A stretch of 64,000 nucleotides of DNA from Hyphomonadaceae bacterium UBA1849 (GTDB lineage Bacteria > Pseudomonadota > Alphaproteobacteria > Caulobacterales > Hyphomonadaceae): the NCBI GenBank assembly GCA_002338565.1, contig DDIN01000008.1, forward strand, positions 1,419,280 through 1,483,279, in the 5' to 3' direction. Under the pieces are notes generated by a model. The model did no database searches. It worked only from the letters and a program-made list of their open reading frames with translations, and was not told the DNA's origin. The first letter of the stretch is position 1; every line of letters begins with the position of its first letter. The translations under genes and the position numbers were made by a program. Shown here piece after piece: positions 34,478 to 42,930 of this stretch.

Positions 34478-34795
34478 ATGCGTCGCTTTAAGCTGATGGC
34501 AGACTATGAAGCCTGGCCGATCTGGGAAACATCGGGCGGGCAGTACTGCAATGTCGATCCAGCGGTTCTGGGGCTGTCAGAAACTCTGGTGAAGCGGATT
34601 GAAGACTGGGCGGACGCCTATTCCGCGACGTTTAATCAGGTCGACCCGTCTCAATCAGGATTTGATACGCCGGAGGCGCAGAGCCGGTTCGAACATGAAG
34701 GGCTAGCCATCTGGTGGGCGCTTCAGGCGGCACTGCCCGAGGCCGAAATCAGTTATTTTTCTGAGAGCTTTCAGCGGCTCTATGGCCCGAAATAG
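34478..34795 (+). CDS. Conserved hypothetical protein following thiD
   Basis: A 105-residue soluble, acidic and aromatic-rich protein (ADYEAWPIWETSGGQYCNVDP near the N-terminus, AIWWALQAALPEAEISYF near the end). No known motif is recognised; the look resembles small alphaproteobacterial proteins of unknown role. It is likely co-translated with thiD because its ATG lies three bases after the thiD stop. It converges with the DMT-family gene, with two bases between the ends. Confidence 0.7.
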   Translation: MRRFKLMADYEAWPIWETSGGQYCNVDPAVLGLSETLVKRIEDWADAYSATFNQVDPSQSGFDTPEAQSRFEHEGLAIWWALQAALPEAEISYFSESFQRLYGPK

Positions 34796-34797
34796 AC

Positions 34798-35247
34798 TTA
34801 GAAGCGGCGTACCAGATAGACACCGGCAATGAGAAATCCGACGCCCAGCAGGCGTAGCGGTGTAGCGGGACGCACCGTCTGACCAAACGCGCCGAACTGG
34901 TCATAGAGAACAGCCGCAAGAAGCTGGCCCGCTATGACGGCGCTCACCCATGCGGCGACACCGATACGAGGCACGGCAAGCGCCGAGCTCGTAACCATCA
35001 CCGCGCCAAGCGCGCCGCCAATCCAGGCCCACCATGGCAGTGACGACACGGCGTTAGAAAACGCGAACCGGTTTCCCATTAGCGTGTTTACAATGACCAG
35101 ACAGGTAAGCCCGACGCAGAAGGAAACCGTAGCCGCCTGAACCGGCCCGCCTATGGCCGCGCTCAACCGACCATTTATCGCGCCTTGAGCGGCGATCATC
35201 ATACCAGAGGCGAGCCCGAGGCCGATGAGTAGATTTGCCCAATGCAT
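34798..35247 (-). CDS. DMT-family (DUF606/YdcZ-type) small transporter
   Basis: A 149-residue inner-membrane protein with five predicted helices (residues about 4-24, 34-54, 68-88, 93-113 and 128-146). The N-terminus ASGMMIAAQGAINGRL is the DUF606 hallmark (N-G-x-L). Such proteins are half-size relatives of drug/metabolite transporters. The substrate is unknown. It is a single gene, divergent from the phzF-like gene. Confidence 0.85.
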   Translation of the reverse strand: MHWANLLIGLGLASGMMIAAQGAINGRLSAAIGGPVQAATVSFCVGLTCLVIVNTLMGNRFAFSNAVSSLPWWAWIGGALGAVMVTSSALAVPRIGVAAWVSAVIAGQLLAAVLYDQFGAFGQTVRPATPLRLLGVGFLIAGVYLVRRF

Positions 35248-35376
35248 GTAGACACCTTTTGTTTGCTGCGGCTGACCTTAGAATTTCTGATCGAGATCGC
35301 AGAATTGAATTCTGGTAAAATCAGAAAGCCGGTCTAATCATTGTGAGAGAAGGTACATCCTGAAAGGATCAAATCC

Positions 35377-36189
35377 ATGGCTGAATATCCTATTTTTCAG
35401 ATTGATGCGTTTGCGGCTCGCGCGCTGATGGGAAACCCTGCCTGCGTCATGCCGATGGATGCCTACCCGGATGATGAGGTGCTTCAGGCGATTGCGGCTG
35501 AAAACAACGTGCCTGAAACGGCTTTCATCGTGCCTGTTGAGGGTAATCGTTGGAAGCTGCGCTGGTTTACGCCAACAGTAGAAGTGCCGCTCTGTGGGCA
35601 TGCAACGCTCGCCTCAGCGCATGCTTTATTTGATCACATGGATTTTGGCGGGTCGAAGATCATTTTCGAAACCCGCAAATCCGGAGAGCTGATCGTTCAG
35701 AAAACGGAAGTCGGCTATCTGATGGATTTTCCAGCACCGGCAATCAGTCAAACTGAAATCACTGACGACATTGTGGAGGCGCTGGGCGCGCGCCCTGTTG
35801 CAGCATGGGCGGGATCATTCTTTGCGGCCGAGTTTGCCAGCGTCGAAGAGGTTCTGGCGCTGAAGCCGGACCTCTTCAAACTGGCTGCGCTGAGCGGCGA
35901 AGGCAGATGGGAGCGGGGCAATTTCGGTTGCTTTGCAGACGGCGGCGAAGACGTTGATGTGACCTCGCGTTTCTTTGCCCCGGGTTCTGGAATTGATGAA
36001 GATCCTGCCACGGGCAGCTGGCACTGCATGCTGACAGCCGTGATGGCCGAGCGAACAGACAAATCGACCTTTCGATGCTTTCAGGCCTATCCGGGACGAG
36101 GCGCCCGCATTGATACCCGCCTTGATGGAGACCGGGTGCTTCTTGCGGGGCAGGCGGTGACAATCATTGAGGGCATCTTCAAACTCTGA
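35377..36189 (+). CDS. PhzF-family isomerase-like protein
   Basis: A 270-residue protein of the diaminopimelate-epimerase fold. The catalytic Glu lies in NNVPETAFIVP (residue about 48), with RWFTPTVEVPLCGHATLASA and GSGIDEDPATGSWHCML, both family hallmarks. In Pseudomonas PhzF isomerises a phenazine precursor, but no phenazine genes are nearby, so this is one of the many housekeeping homologues of unknown substrate. Tight AAAGGATC precedes the start. Confidence 0.9.
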   Translation: MAEYPIFQIDAFAARALMGNPACVMPMDAYPDDEVLQAIAAENNVPETAFIVPVEGNRWKLRWFTPTVEVPLCGHATLASAHALFDHMDFGGSKIIFETRKSGELIVQKTEVGYLMDFPAPAISQTEITDDIVEALGARPVAAWAGSFFAAEFASVEEVLALKPDLFKLAALSGEGRWERGNFGCFADGGEDVDVTSRFFAPGSGIDEDPATGSWHCMLTAVMAERTDKSTFRCFQAYPGRGARIDTRLDGDRVLLAGQAVTIIEGIFKL

Positions 36190-36223
36190 TCCGTGCTAGG
36201 GTGCAGGTCAGGGAGGCCCTGAA

Positions 36224-36583
36224 ATGATGAGAATTATCTTCACTCTGCTGATCGCAGCATGCGGCGCATATCTGTTGTATCAGGCTGGTGTATACATCAA
36301 CTTCATCATGGCCCGCCGTCCGGACGGATTGGAAAGTCTGATATCAGACTTTCCGTTTCTGTTACGGTTCGCGGGTGCGTTTCTGCTCTTCCTTGGGGCG
36401 TTGGAGGGTCTTGCTCGCAAGCGGTGGCTTGCACGGGTGTTGATCACGTTCGGAACGTTGTGTTTCCTGCTTCTGACGGGCGCGATCATAGCCGTCGGCG
36501 GAGACGTGTCTTTATGGCTGGATGAAGCGATCTGGTCTGGCGTTCTGCTTGTCCTGACGGCGGGCATTTATAAGTTTCGATAA
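36224..36583 (+). CDS. Small membrane protein of unknown function
   Basis: A 119-residue protein with four hydrophobic segments (about 3-22, 45-62, 70-92 and 98-115) and short charged loops (ARRPDGLESLISDFP; EGLARKRWLAR). No family is recognised. The ribosome-binding region GGGAGGCCCTGAA lies before the ATG. It follows the phzF-like gene by 34 bp and may be co-transcribed with it. Confidence 0.6.
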   Translation: MMRIIFTLLIAACGAYLLYQAGVYINFIMARRPDGLESLISDFPFLLRFAGAFLLFLGALEGLARKRWLARVLITFGTLCFLLLTGAIIAVGGDVSLWLDEAIWSGVLLVLTAGIYKFR

Positions 36584-36697
36584 AACCGGAATAAACCTGC
36601 CCGTTCAGCTCTTCTAATACCTCTTGGTCATTGACCTGTAGCCCTAGGGGAGTAGGAGAGGGGTAAGTAGAAATCCAAGCCAGCGAGTCTGAATAAT

Positions 36698-38104
36698 ATG
36701 TCTGAAACTTATGACGTCGTTATTATCGGGGGCGGCCCCGGCGGTTACAACTGCGCAATCCGTTGCGGTCAGCTTGGACTGAAAACTGCAATTATCGAGA
36801 TGCGTGATACGCTTGGCGGTACTTGCCTTAACGTTGGCTGTATCCCTTCCAAAGCGCTTCTGCACGCGTCTGAGTTCTACGCGGCTGCGAAGAACGATTT
36901 CGAAGGCATGGGTATTGAAGTGTCCGGCCTCGCTGTGAACCTTGAGAAAATGATGGCTCAGAAGGACGAGGCTGTGAAAGGCCTGACCGAGGGCGTCGCT
37001 TTCCTCATGAAGAAGAACAAGGTCAAGCACTATGCCGGCAAAGGTAAGATTGTCGGCAAAGGTGAAGTCGAGATCGAGCTGAACGCTGGTGGCACTGAAA
37101 AAGTCGGCGCGAAGAACATCGTCATCGCGACAGGCTCTGAGCCTGCAAGCCTGCCAGGCATCGAGATTGACGAAGAGCGCATCGTCACGAACACCGGCGC
37201 GCTTTCCCTGAAAGAAATTCCGAAAAAGCTGACCCTGATAGGGGCTGGCGTTATCGGTCTTGAGATGGGGTCTGTCTGGTCACGTCTCGGTGCTGAAGTG
37301 ACAGTGATCGAATTCCTCGACCACATCATGCCGGGTGCTGACGCGGAAATCTCCAAACAATCTAAGCGCATCTTTGAAAAGCAGGGTCTCAAATTCCGTA
37401 TGGGCACGAAAGTGACCGGCATTGAGAAGCTGAAGACAAAGCTGAAAGTCTCAGTCGAGCCTGCAAAAGGCGGCGATGAAGAGCAACTGGACGCTGACGT
37501 CGTGATCATGGCGATCGGCCGTAAGCCGTACACTGAAGGTCTTGGCCTCGAAACAATCGGTGTTGGTGTGAACCAGCGCGGCGTGATCGATACGACCGAT
37601 CACTTTAAAACGAATGTTGAAGGCGTCTGGGCGATTGGTGACTGTGTGGCTGGCCCGATGCTGGCGCACAAAGCCGAAGATGATGGCGCTGCCGTTGCCG
37701 AACTGATCGCAGGTAAAGCAGGTCACGTTGATTATGATCTTGTGCCGAGCGTTGTTTACACAAGCCCTGAGATTGCGTGGGTTGGCAAGAATGAGCAGCA
37801 GCTCAAAGATGCTGGCATCAAGTACAAAACAGGTAAGTTCCCATTTATGGCGAACTCCCGCGCGCGCTGTAACCACGAAACCGAGGGTTTTGTGAAAATC
37901 CTCGCAGACGCGACAACTGACGAAATTCTCGGTGTTCACATGCTGGGCGTCGGCGTTGGTGAACTGATCGGCGAGATCTGTGTCGCGATGGAATTCAAAG
38001 CGTCTTCTGAAGACGTTGCGCGCACCTGTCATGCTCACCCGACTCTGTCTGAGGCGATCCGTCAGGCGGCGATGGGCGTCGAAGGTTGGACGATGCAGAT
38101 GTAA
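36698..38104 (+). CDS. lpdA: Dihydrolipoyl dehydrogenase
   Basis: The E3 flavoprotein of 2-oxoacid dehydrogenase complexes; reoxidises lipoamide with NAD. A 468-residue protein. The FAD motif VVIIGGGPGGYNCAIRCGQL opens the protein. The redox disulphide is Cys43/Cys48 in GGTCLNVGCIPSKALL, the NAD motif is LTLIGAGVIGLEMGSVWSRLG, and the His-Glu pair is HAHPTLSEA near the C-terminus. The E1 and E2 genes are not in the window. A terminator follows. Confidence 0.96.
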   Translation: MSETYDVVIIGGGPGGYNCAIRCGQLGLKTAIIEMRDTLGGTCLNVGCIPSKALLHASEFYAAAKNDFEGMGIEVSGLAVNLEKMMAQKDEAVKGLTEGVAFLMKKNKVKHYAGKGKIVGKGEVEIELNAGGTEKVGAKNIVIATGSEPASLPGIEIDEERIVTNTGALSLKEIPKKLTLIGAGVIGLEMGSVWSRLGAEVTVIEFLDHIMPGADAEISKQSKRIFEKQGLKFRMGTKVTGIEKLKTKLKVSVEPAKGGDEEQLDADVVIMAIGRKPYTEGLGLETIGVGVNQRGVIDTTDHFKTNVEGVWAIGDCVAGPMLAHKAEDDGAAVAELIAGKAGHVDYDLVPSVVYTSPEIAWVGKNEQQLKDAGIKYKTGKFPFMANSRARCNHETEGFVKILADATTDEILGVHMLGVGVGELIGEICVAMEFKASSEDVARTCHAHPTLSEAIRQAAMGVEGWTMQM

Positions 38105-38125
38105 TCTGCAGCAATATTATGCCTG

Positions 38126-38163
38126 AAAATGCCTTCCCTGTGATCAGGGGAGGCATTTTTTTT
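38126..38163 (+). terminator. Rho-independent terminator of lpdA
   Basis: AAAATGCCTTCCCTG (38126-38140) pairs with CAGGGGAGGCATTTT (38145-38159) with one wobble, followed by a run of T (eight in total from 38156). Confidence 0.93.
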
Positions 38164-38294
38164 GTGCGATACATCGCCCGATCACGAAGAAGTCAAATTA
38201 TCGAGTGCTAATCCGGGGCGCAGCGCCAATAGTCATTTTGCCGGTATTTCAGACCACTGACGGTTTGAAGATTTGGGTGAGTAAAGGCATGGCA

Positions 38295-38888
38295 ATGGTG
38301 TCGGGCGATAGCGTTATGTCAGAATCAGTTGTGATCGTGTCCTTTGGGGCGGGGCATTTTGATGTCTTCTCCAAAGCGTTTGCGGACAGCGCGTTTTCGA
38401 TCATATACCGCGATGCCTTTTTGAAAGGCCATTTCTCAGGCTTCTCTGAGGACACGCTTCTCATCATTGATTGTGATGTGATCGATGATGAAATGCTCTC
38501 GCAGATTTCCGCTCTGCAAGCGCGGTCTCCGTGTCCTGTTCTCATCTTCTCAGCATCGGGTGAGGCGGCAGATGCCCAGAAAGCCCTGCGTGCTGGCGCA
38601 AGCTCCTGTGTGATTGACGGGATGCAGCCTCACCGCATCGGCACCCTCGCTGCGATTGCACGTGAACGCTTCCTACAGTCTCGCAAGCTGCAGGTCGAGC
38701 TGGCTGAAACCAAAGGTACGCTTGAGGCGCGCAAAGTCATTGATCGCGCCAAGGGCGTCATGATGGAACAGCGCGGCTTAAAAGAATCAGAGGCGTATGA
38801 TCTCCTCAGAAAAACCGCGATGAAGCTAAGCAAGACAATGCGAGAAGTTGCAGAAAGCTATCTTGCACTATCTGGGTTGCTCGACTGA
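38295..38888 (+). CDS. NasT-like ANTAR-domain antitermination regulator
   Basis: A 197-residue protein when started at ATG 38295 (AAAGG seven bases upstream); ATG 38316 or 38289 are alternatives. Residues about 8-125 are a receiver-like domain (LLIIDCDVIDDEM at the phospho-acceptor strand; VLIFSASGEAADAQKAL; AGASSCVIDGMQP). Residues about 135-190 are the ANTAR RNA-binding domain (ARKVIDRAKGVMMEQRGLKE, then AYDLLRKTAM). In NasT and AmiR this domain binds twin hairpins in leader RNA and prevents termination. No NasS-type sensor or nitrate genes are here; the nearest target candidate is the long leader immediately downstream. Confidence 0.88.
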   Translation: MVSGDSVMSESVVIVSFGAGHFDVFSKAFADSAFSIIYRDAFLKGHFSGFSEDTLLIIDCDVIDDEMLSQISALQARSPCPVLIFSASGEAADAQKALRAGASSCVIDGMQPHRIGTLAAIARERFLQSRKLQVELAETKGTLEARKVIDRAKGVMMEQRGLKESEAYDLLRKTAMKLSKTMREVAESYLALSGLLD

Positions 38889-39221
38889 CAGGGCCGTCTC
38901 TGCTGCGCCTGCTCATTAAATGACCGTTAAATTATCGCACTGCATCAAAAGAATGCAGCAAGACATCCCTCCCCAAAGCAAAAATGCATGACAGTTTACA
39001 GCGTCTAGTTTCGCTGGTGGGCTAGGCTTGTGAAATGAAGTCTCGGGCGGCGTCCAATGGGGGGTGCTATCTTCGACCCGGGATTTCCTTACATCGCAGC
39101 CCAAGGGCCGGGCAGCACTTTTTCAGCAAATGTTTAGTTCGCCAGAACTCTGGTCGGAAACGTAACTCGTGTGTGGAGTCGCGTGTCCTCCAGGCTGGCT
39201 ATCTGACTGGGGAAATAAGTT
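38889..39221 (+). other. 333-bp leader region before a TonB-receptor gene
   Basis: I see no gene here. A 6-bp hairpin, CTGCAT/ATGCAG with loop CAAAAGA, lies at 38940-38958. Smaller hairpins occur at CCAG/CTGG near 39142 and in the GC-rich GCCCAAGGGC near 39099. The space is long for a plain promoter and directly follows an ANTAR regulator gene, so a structured leader RNA is possible. No hairpin pair with the exact ANTAR hexaloop rule was found by eye. Confidence 0.35.
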
Positions 39222-41882
39222 ATGGGTCAACGCAAAAATAAATTTCTGATGACGTCTGTCATCGCCATGGCGATGGGAGCAGCACTGTTTGCGCCTGCAT
39301 CCTTCGCGCAGGAAGATGAGGAAGCGGTTCAGGAAAACGTCATTGTAACGGGTGTTCGTGGTCAGCCGCGCACGGTTACAGATTCGCCGGTTCCGGTTGA
39401 TGTTCTCAGCTCCGAGGAACTCGAAAACGTTCCATTCACGGATGCTAACGACATTATCCGTACACTGGTTCCATCCTACTCTCTGTCACGCCAGCCAATC
39501 TCGGATGGTGGTACCTTCATTCGTCCGGCGCAGCTTCGCGGCATGCCGACAGACAAAACCCTCGTTCTCGTTAACGGTCACCGTCGCCATCGTGCGGCGC
39601 TGGTACAGATCGGTGGTTCTGGTACTCAGGGGCCGGATATCGCGACTATTCCTGCGATCGCTCTTGCCAACGTTCAGGTTCTTCGTGACGGCGCTGCCGC
39701 GCTCTACGGTTCTGACGCGATTGCAGGCGTTATCAACTTCATCCTGAAGGACGACGCAGAAGGCGCGACGATCACGGCTGAAACGGGTCAGTACTATGAG
39801 GGTGATGGCTTCCAGTTTGTAACTGCTGCAAACTTCGGCGTTCCACTCGGTGAGAACGGCTTTGCCAACTTCTCTATCGAGCGCTCTACATCGGACGCGA
39901 CTTCGCGTGGCGCAGAATATTGTGAATCATGGGCGTGTGTGGATCCAAATGACCCGCGCTTCCTGACGGGTGGCTCATTCGACACAAACATTGCTGGCTA
40001 TGATCCGGCGACATTTGCTGCGGGTCTTCCGGATGCGAATATCGGTTTTGGTGATGTGGTTCAGCCATGGGGTCAGCCAAACTCTGAAGCGCTTCGTGGT
40101 TTTGTAAACGCTGGGTATGATCTGGACGAGTATACATCGCTCTACGCGTTCGCAAGCTACTCTAAGAGCTCTGCGGATGGCTCTTTCTTTTATCGTTATC
40201 CGGGCAACGGTACGATTGAGAATCTCCGTCTGCAGGATGGATCTGTCTGGAGCCCACTCTCTTTCTTCCCGGGCGGTTTTACACCGCGCTTCTTCGGTGA
40301 CGTTATAGACTATTCCGGTGTGGTCGGGATTGAGGGCGAATGGTTCGATGGTTTTTCATACGATATTAGCGGTCGACTCGGTCATAACGAAATCCAGTAT
40401 ACGCTCGCGAACACCGTCAATCCATCTTTGGGCAATATGTCTCCGACGCGTTTCAATCCGGGTGACCTGATTAACGAAGAGTTCCAGCTTCAGGCTGACT
40501 TTGCATACGATCTGGAATTTGCTTCGTTGGCGAGCCCGCTTACACTCGCGTTTGGCGGTAGCTTCATGGATGAGTCCTATGAACTTGTTGGCGGTGACCC
40601 TGCTTCGTTCGCTGCTGGTCCATACGCCACGCAAGACCCTTGGGGTTTCTGTAACGCGGGTGCTCCAACGGCAGCGGGCCTCGCAGTTATCGCAAATGGT
40701 TCCAGCCTGAACTGTGCGGATTCCAGCGACCCTGTGTATCAGGTTGTTGGCGTCGGCTCTAACGGCTTCCCTGGTTATTCTCCGGCATTCTCCGGTGAGT
40801 ATACGCGTGACTCTTATGCGGTCTATGCAGACCTTTCCGGTGATGTAACTGACCGTCTCTTCCTGCAAGGTGCGCTCCGTTTCGAAGACTATTCTGACTT
40901 CGACTCTGAACTCGTCTGGAAGGTCGCCGGTCAGTTCGATCTGACTGAAACCATGGGTCTTCGTGGTTCCGTTGGTACAGGTTTCCGTGCGCCGACACCG
41001 GGTCAGCAAGGTACGACGAACGTGTCTACGCGTCTGCCTAACGGCTTCCCGGTAGCGACAGGTCTCTTCCCTGCAGGTGGAACCATTGCGCAAGCACTTG
41101 ATGCGGTTCCACTTTCACCTGAGAAATCGACCAACTATACGCTTGGTTGGACCGGTTCATTCGACGATTTCTCTCTCACAGTCGACTTCTACCGAATTGA
41201 ACTGGAAGACCGTGTAAACGCAATTTCGACTCTTGATGTCTCAAATGATCCCGCGTTGGCAGATCCGACGGACCCTAATGATCCGTATGATAACTATCTC
41301 GCTCTCGTAAATGCCGGAGTTGTTGGAGCCGAATCTATCGGCGGGGTATTCTATTTCCAGAATGCATTCGACACTATCACCCAAGGTGTGGACATTGTTG
41401 GTACTTACAATACGTCTTTCACAGAGGCATCGACGACAAGTTTTACGGCTTCCGTGAACTACAATAAAACAGAGTTCGACGGTTCTGCTCCGGGCTTTAA
41501 CGCAGAAGATACGTTCGACTTTGAAAACGGTCAGCCTGAATGGCGTGGCGTGTTCTCTGTCCTGCATGAAGCGGGCCCTTGGACCTTCCTCGGTCGTGCG
41601 AGCTATTATGGCGAGTATGACAACTCTGACAGCGGTGGCGGCCAGACTGTGAATAGTCTTGTTCAAAACTTCAGCCCTGAAGTTATGGTCGACGTAGAAG
41701 CCTCTTACCAGATCAGCGATGCAGTTCGTCTCTCGCTCGGTGCACGTAACGTGTTCGACGAGTACCCGGATGCTGCAGATCCTGCGATTGGCGACAGCTG
41801 CTGTGGTCGCGTGTACCGCTCAGATTCAGTCGTCGACTGGCAGGGTGGCTATTACTACCTGAAGCTTCGCGCAGACCTCTAA
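39222..41882 (+). CDS. TonB-dependent receptor
   Basis: An 886-residue outer-membrane transporter. The ATG at 39222 has GGGGAA upstream. The signal peptide ends PASFAQ (residue about 29), and the TonB box region is ENVIVTGVRGQPRTV. The plug has TLVLVNGHRRHRAALV and IERVEVLRDGAAAL-like AALYGSDAIAGVINF, a pattern common in receptors for complex organic nutrients. The barrel includes DWQGGYYYLKLRADL at the C-terminus. It is probably functionally grouped with the TSUP permease and the exported aminotransferase downstream; the ligand is unknown. Confidence 0.93.
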   Translation: MGQRKNKFLMTSVIAMAMGAALFAPASFAQEDEEAVQENVIVTGVRGQPRTVTDSPVPVDVLSSEELENVPFTDANDIIRTLVPSYSLSRQPISDGGTFIRPAQLRGMPTDKTLVLVNGHRRHRAALVQIGGSGTQGPDIATIPAIALANVQVLRDGAAALYGSDAIAGVINFILKDDAEGATITAETGQYYEGDGFQFVTAANFGVPLGENGFANFSIERSTSDATSRGAEYCESWACVDPNDPRFLTGGSFDTNIAGYDPATFAAGLPDANIGFGDVVQPWGQPNSEALRGFVNAGYDLDEYTSLYAFASYSKSSADGSFFYRYPGNGTIENLRLQDGSVWSPLSFFPGGFTPRFFGDVIDYSGVVGIEGEWFDGFSYDISGRLGHNEIQYTLANTVNPSLGNMSPTRFNPGDLINEEFQLQADFAYDLEFASLASPLTLAFGGSFMDESYELVGGDPASFAAGPYATQDPWGFCNAGAPTAAGLAVIANGSSLNCADSSDPVYQVVGVGSNGFPGYSPAFSGEYTRDSYAVYADLSGDVTDRLFLQGALRFEDYSDFDSELVWKVAGQFDLTETMGLRGSVGTGFRAPTPGQQGTTNVSTRLPNGFPVATGLFPAGGTIAQALDAVPLSPEKSTNYTLGWTGSFDDFSLTVDFYRIELEDRVNAISTLDVSNDPALADPTDPNDPYDNYLALVNAGVVGAESIGGVFYFQNAFDTITQGVDIVGTYNTSFTEASTTSFTASVNYNKTEFDGSAPGFNAEDTFDFENGQPEWRGVFSVLHEAGPWTFLGRASYYGEYDNSDSGGGQTVNSLVQNFSPEVMVDVEASYQISDAVRLSLGARNVFDEYPDAADPAIGDSCCGRVYRSDSVVDWQGGYYYLKLRADL

Positions 41883-41964
41883 TCAAACTGAGGGTTTGAT
41901 GATGGTTTGTGCCGTCCTGTGGTGTCACTGCGGAAAAATGGGGCAAACATCATATTAAATGGAT

Positions 41965-41987
41965 TGAGGCGGGAAATTCCCGCCTCA
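41965..41987 (+). terminator. Hairpin after TonB-receptor gene
   Basis: TGAGGCGGG (41965-41973) pairs perfectly with CCCGCCTCA (41979-41987). A second 7-bp hairpin (41882-41888 with 41894-41900) overlaps the stop codon. Only CTTTAG follows, so termination may be partial and the permease gene could be read through. Confidence 0.5.
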
Positions 41988-42051
41988 GCCTCGCCTTTAG
42001 CGTTAGTTTGGCCAGAGGCGATTTACGCAACTCAGTCTGGGATGTGGTTTC

Positions 42052-42891
42052 TTGGGTGATTATAGTTGGCTCCAGCTGGTGCAGATGGTCTTCATTTTGA
42101 TGGGGGCAGGTCTGGCAGCAGGGCTGGTAGCCGGATTATTTGGCATTGGCGGCGGTTTTGTTGTCGTTCCAACGCTTATCGTGGTGTTTGAGTTCTTTGA
42201 TTTCAGTGACTCCATTCTGATGAAGATGGCTGTCGCAACATCACTCGCAACCATTGTGGTTACAGGTTTCAGGTCGGCGCAGGCGCACTATAAAAAAGGC
42301 GCGGTCGACATGCAGATTATCAGGGACTGGGCCCCCTGGCTGACTATAGGGGCCATTCTCGGAACAATTTTGACACGTGTGCTGGACGGTTCAGCGCTCA
42401 AACTGATCTTCTCGGTTGGCGTTTTCCTGATGGGCCTGCACTTCGTGTTCCCGGCAAAGGGCAATGTCCGGTTTCATTTCAGCGCTGAAATGCCGAAAGG
42501 CTTCGTGCTGGCTCCAATCGCAACATTCCTTGGCGGGTTCTCGGCACTACTCGGTATTGGTGGCGGTACGCCTGCTGTCATGGTGATGACGGCCTGCCAG
42601 CGACCTATCCACCAGGCTGTCGCGACTGCGGCTGGCTTTGGTGTTATCATCGCGGTGCCGGGCACTATCAGTAATATGATCGTCGGCTTTGGTGAGGCCG
42701 GGCTTCCGCCCGGGTCTATCGGGTATGTGAACCTGATTGCTGCGCTCTCCATTGTCAGCATGTCGATCTTCACCGCGCCCATTGGCGCCAAGCTCGCGCA
42801 CAGTCTCGATGGCGTGAAGCTCAAACGATACTTCGGAATCTACCTGATCGCGACCTCAGCATACGTTTTCTACAAGGCCGTCGCGGGTTGA
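42052..42891 (+). CDS. TSUP/TauE-SafE family permease
   Basis: A 279-residue inner-membrane protein with about eight helices. Two inverted halves each carry the family motif (GLFGIGGGFVVVPTLI near residue 30, ALLGIGGGTPAVMVMT near 165). The family exports or imports sulphite, sulphoacetate and related anions, but the substrate here is unknown. The start is TTG 42052 or ATG 42085; neither has a strong ribosome-binding site. The aminotransferase gene follows after 39 bp. Confidence 0.88.
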   Translation: MGDYSWLQLVQMVFILMGAGLAAGLVAGLFGIGGGFVVVPTLIVVFEFFDFSDSILMKMAVATSLATIVVTGFRSAQAHYKKGAVDMQIIRDWAPWLTIGAILGTILTRVLDGSALKLIFSVGVFLMGLHFVFPAKGNVRFHFSAEMPKGFVLAPIATFLGGFSALLGIGGGTPAVMVMTACQRPIHQAVATAAGFGVIIAVPGTISNMIVGFGEAGLPPGSIGYVNLIAALSIVSMSIFTAPIGAKLAHSLDGVKLKRYFGIYLIATSAYVFYKAVAG

Positions 42892-42930
42892 TGAGAGATC
42901 AGAACGGAAAGGTAAAAGGGAGTTACGGAC

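Noticed and set aside
35377..36189. PhzF-like gene as evidence for phenazine biosynthesis
   Set aside because: No other phz genes are present; PhzF homologues are widespread without phenazines.
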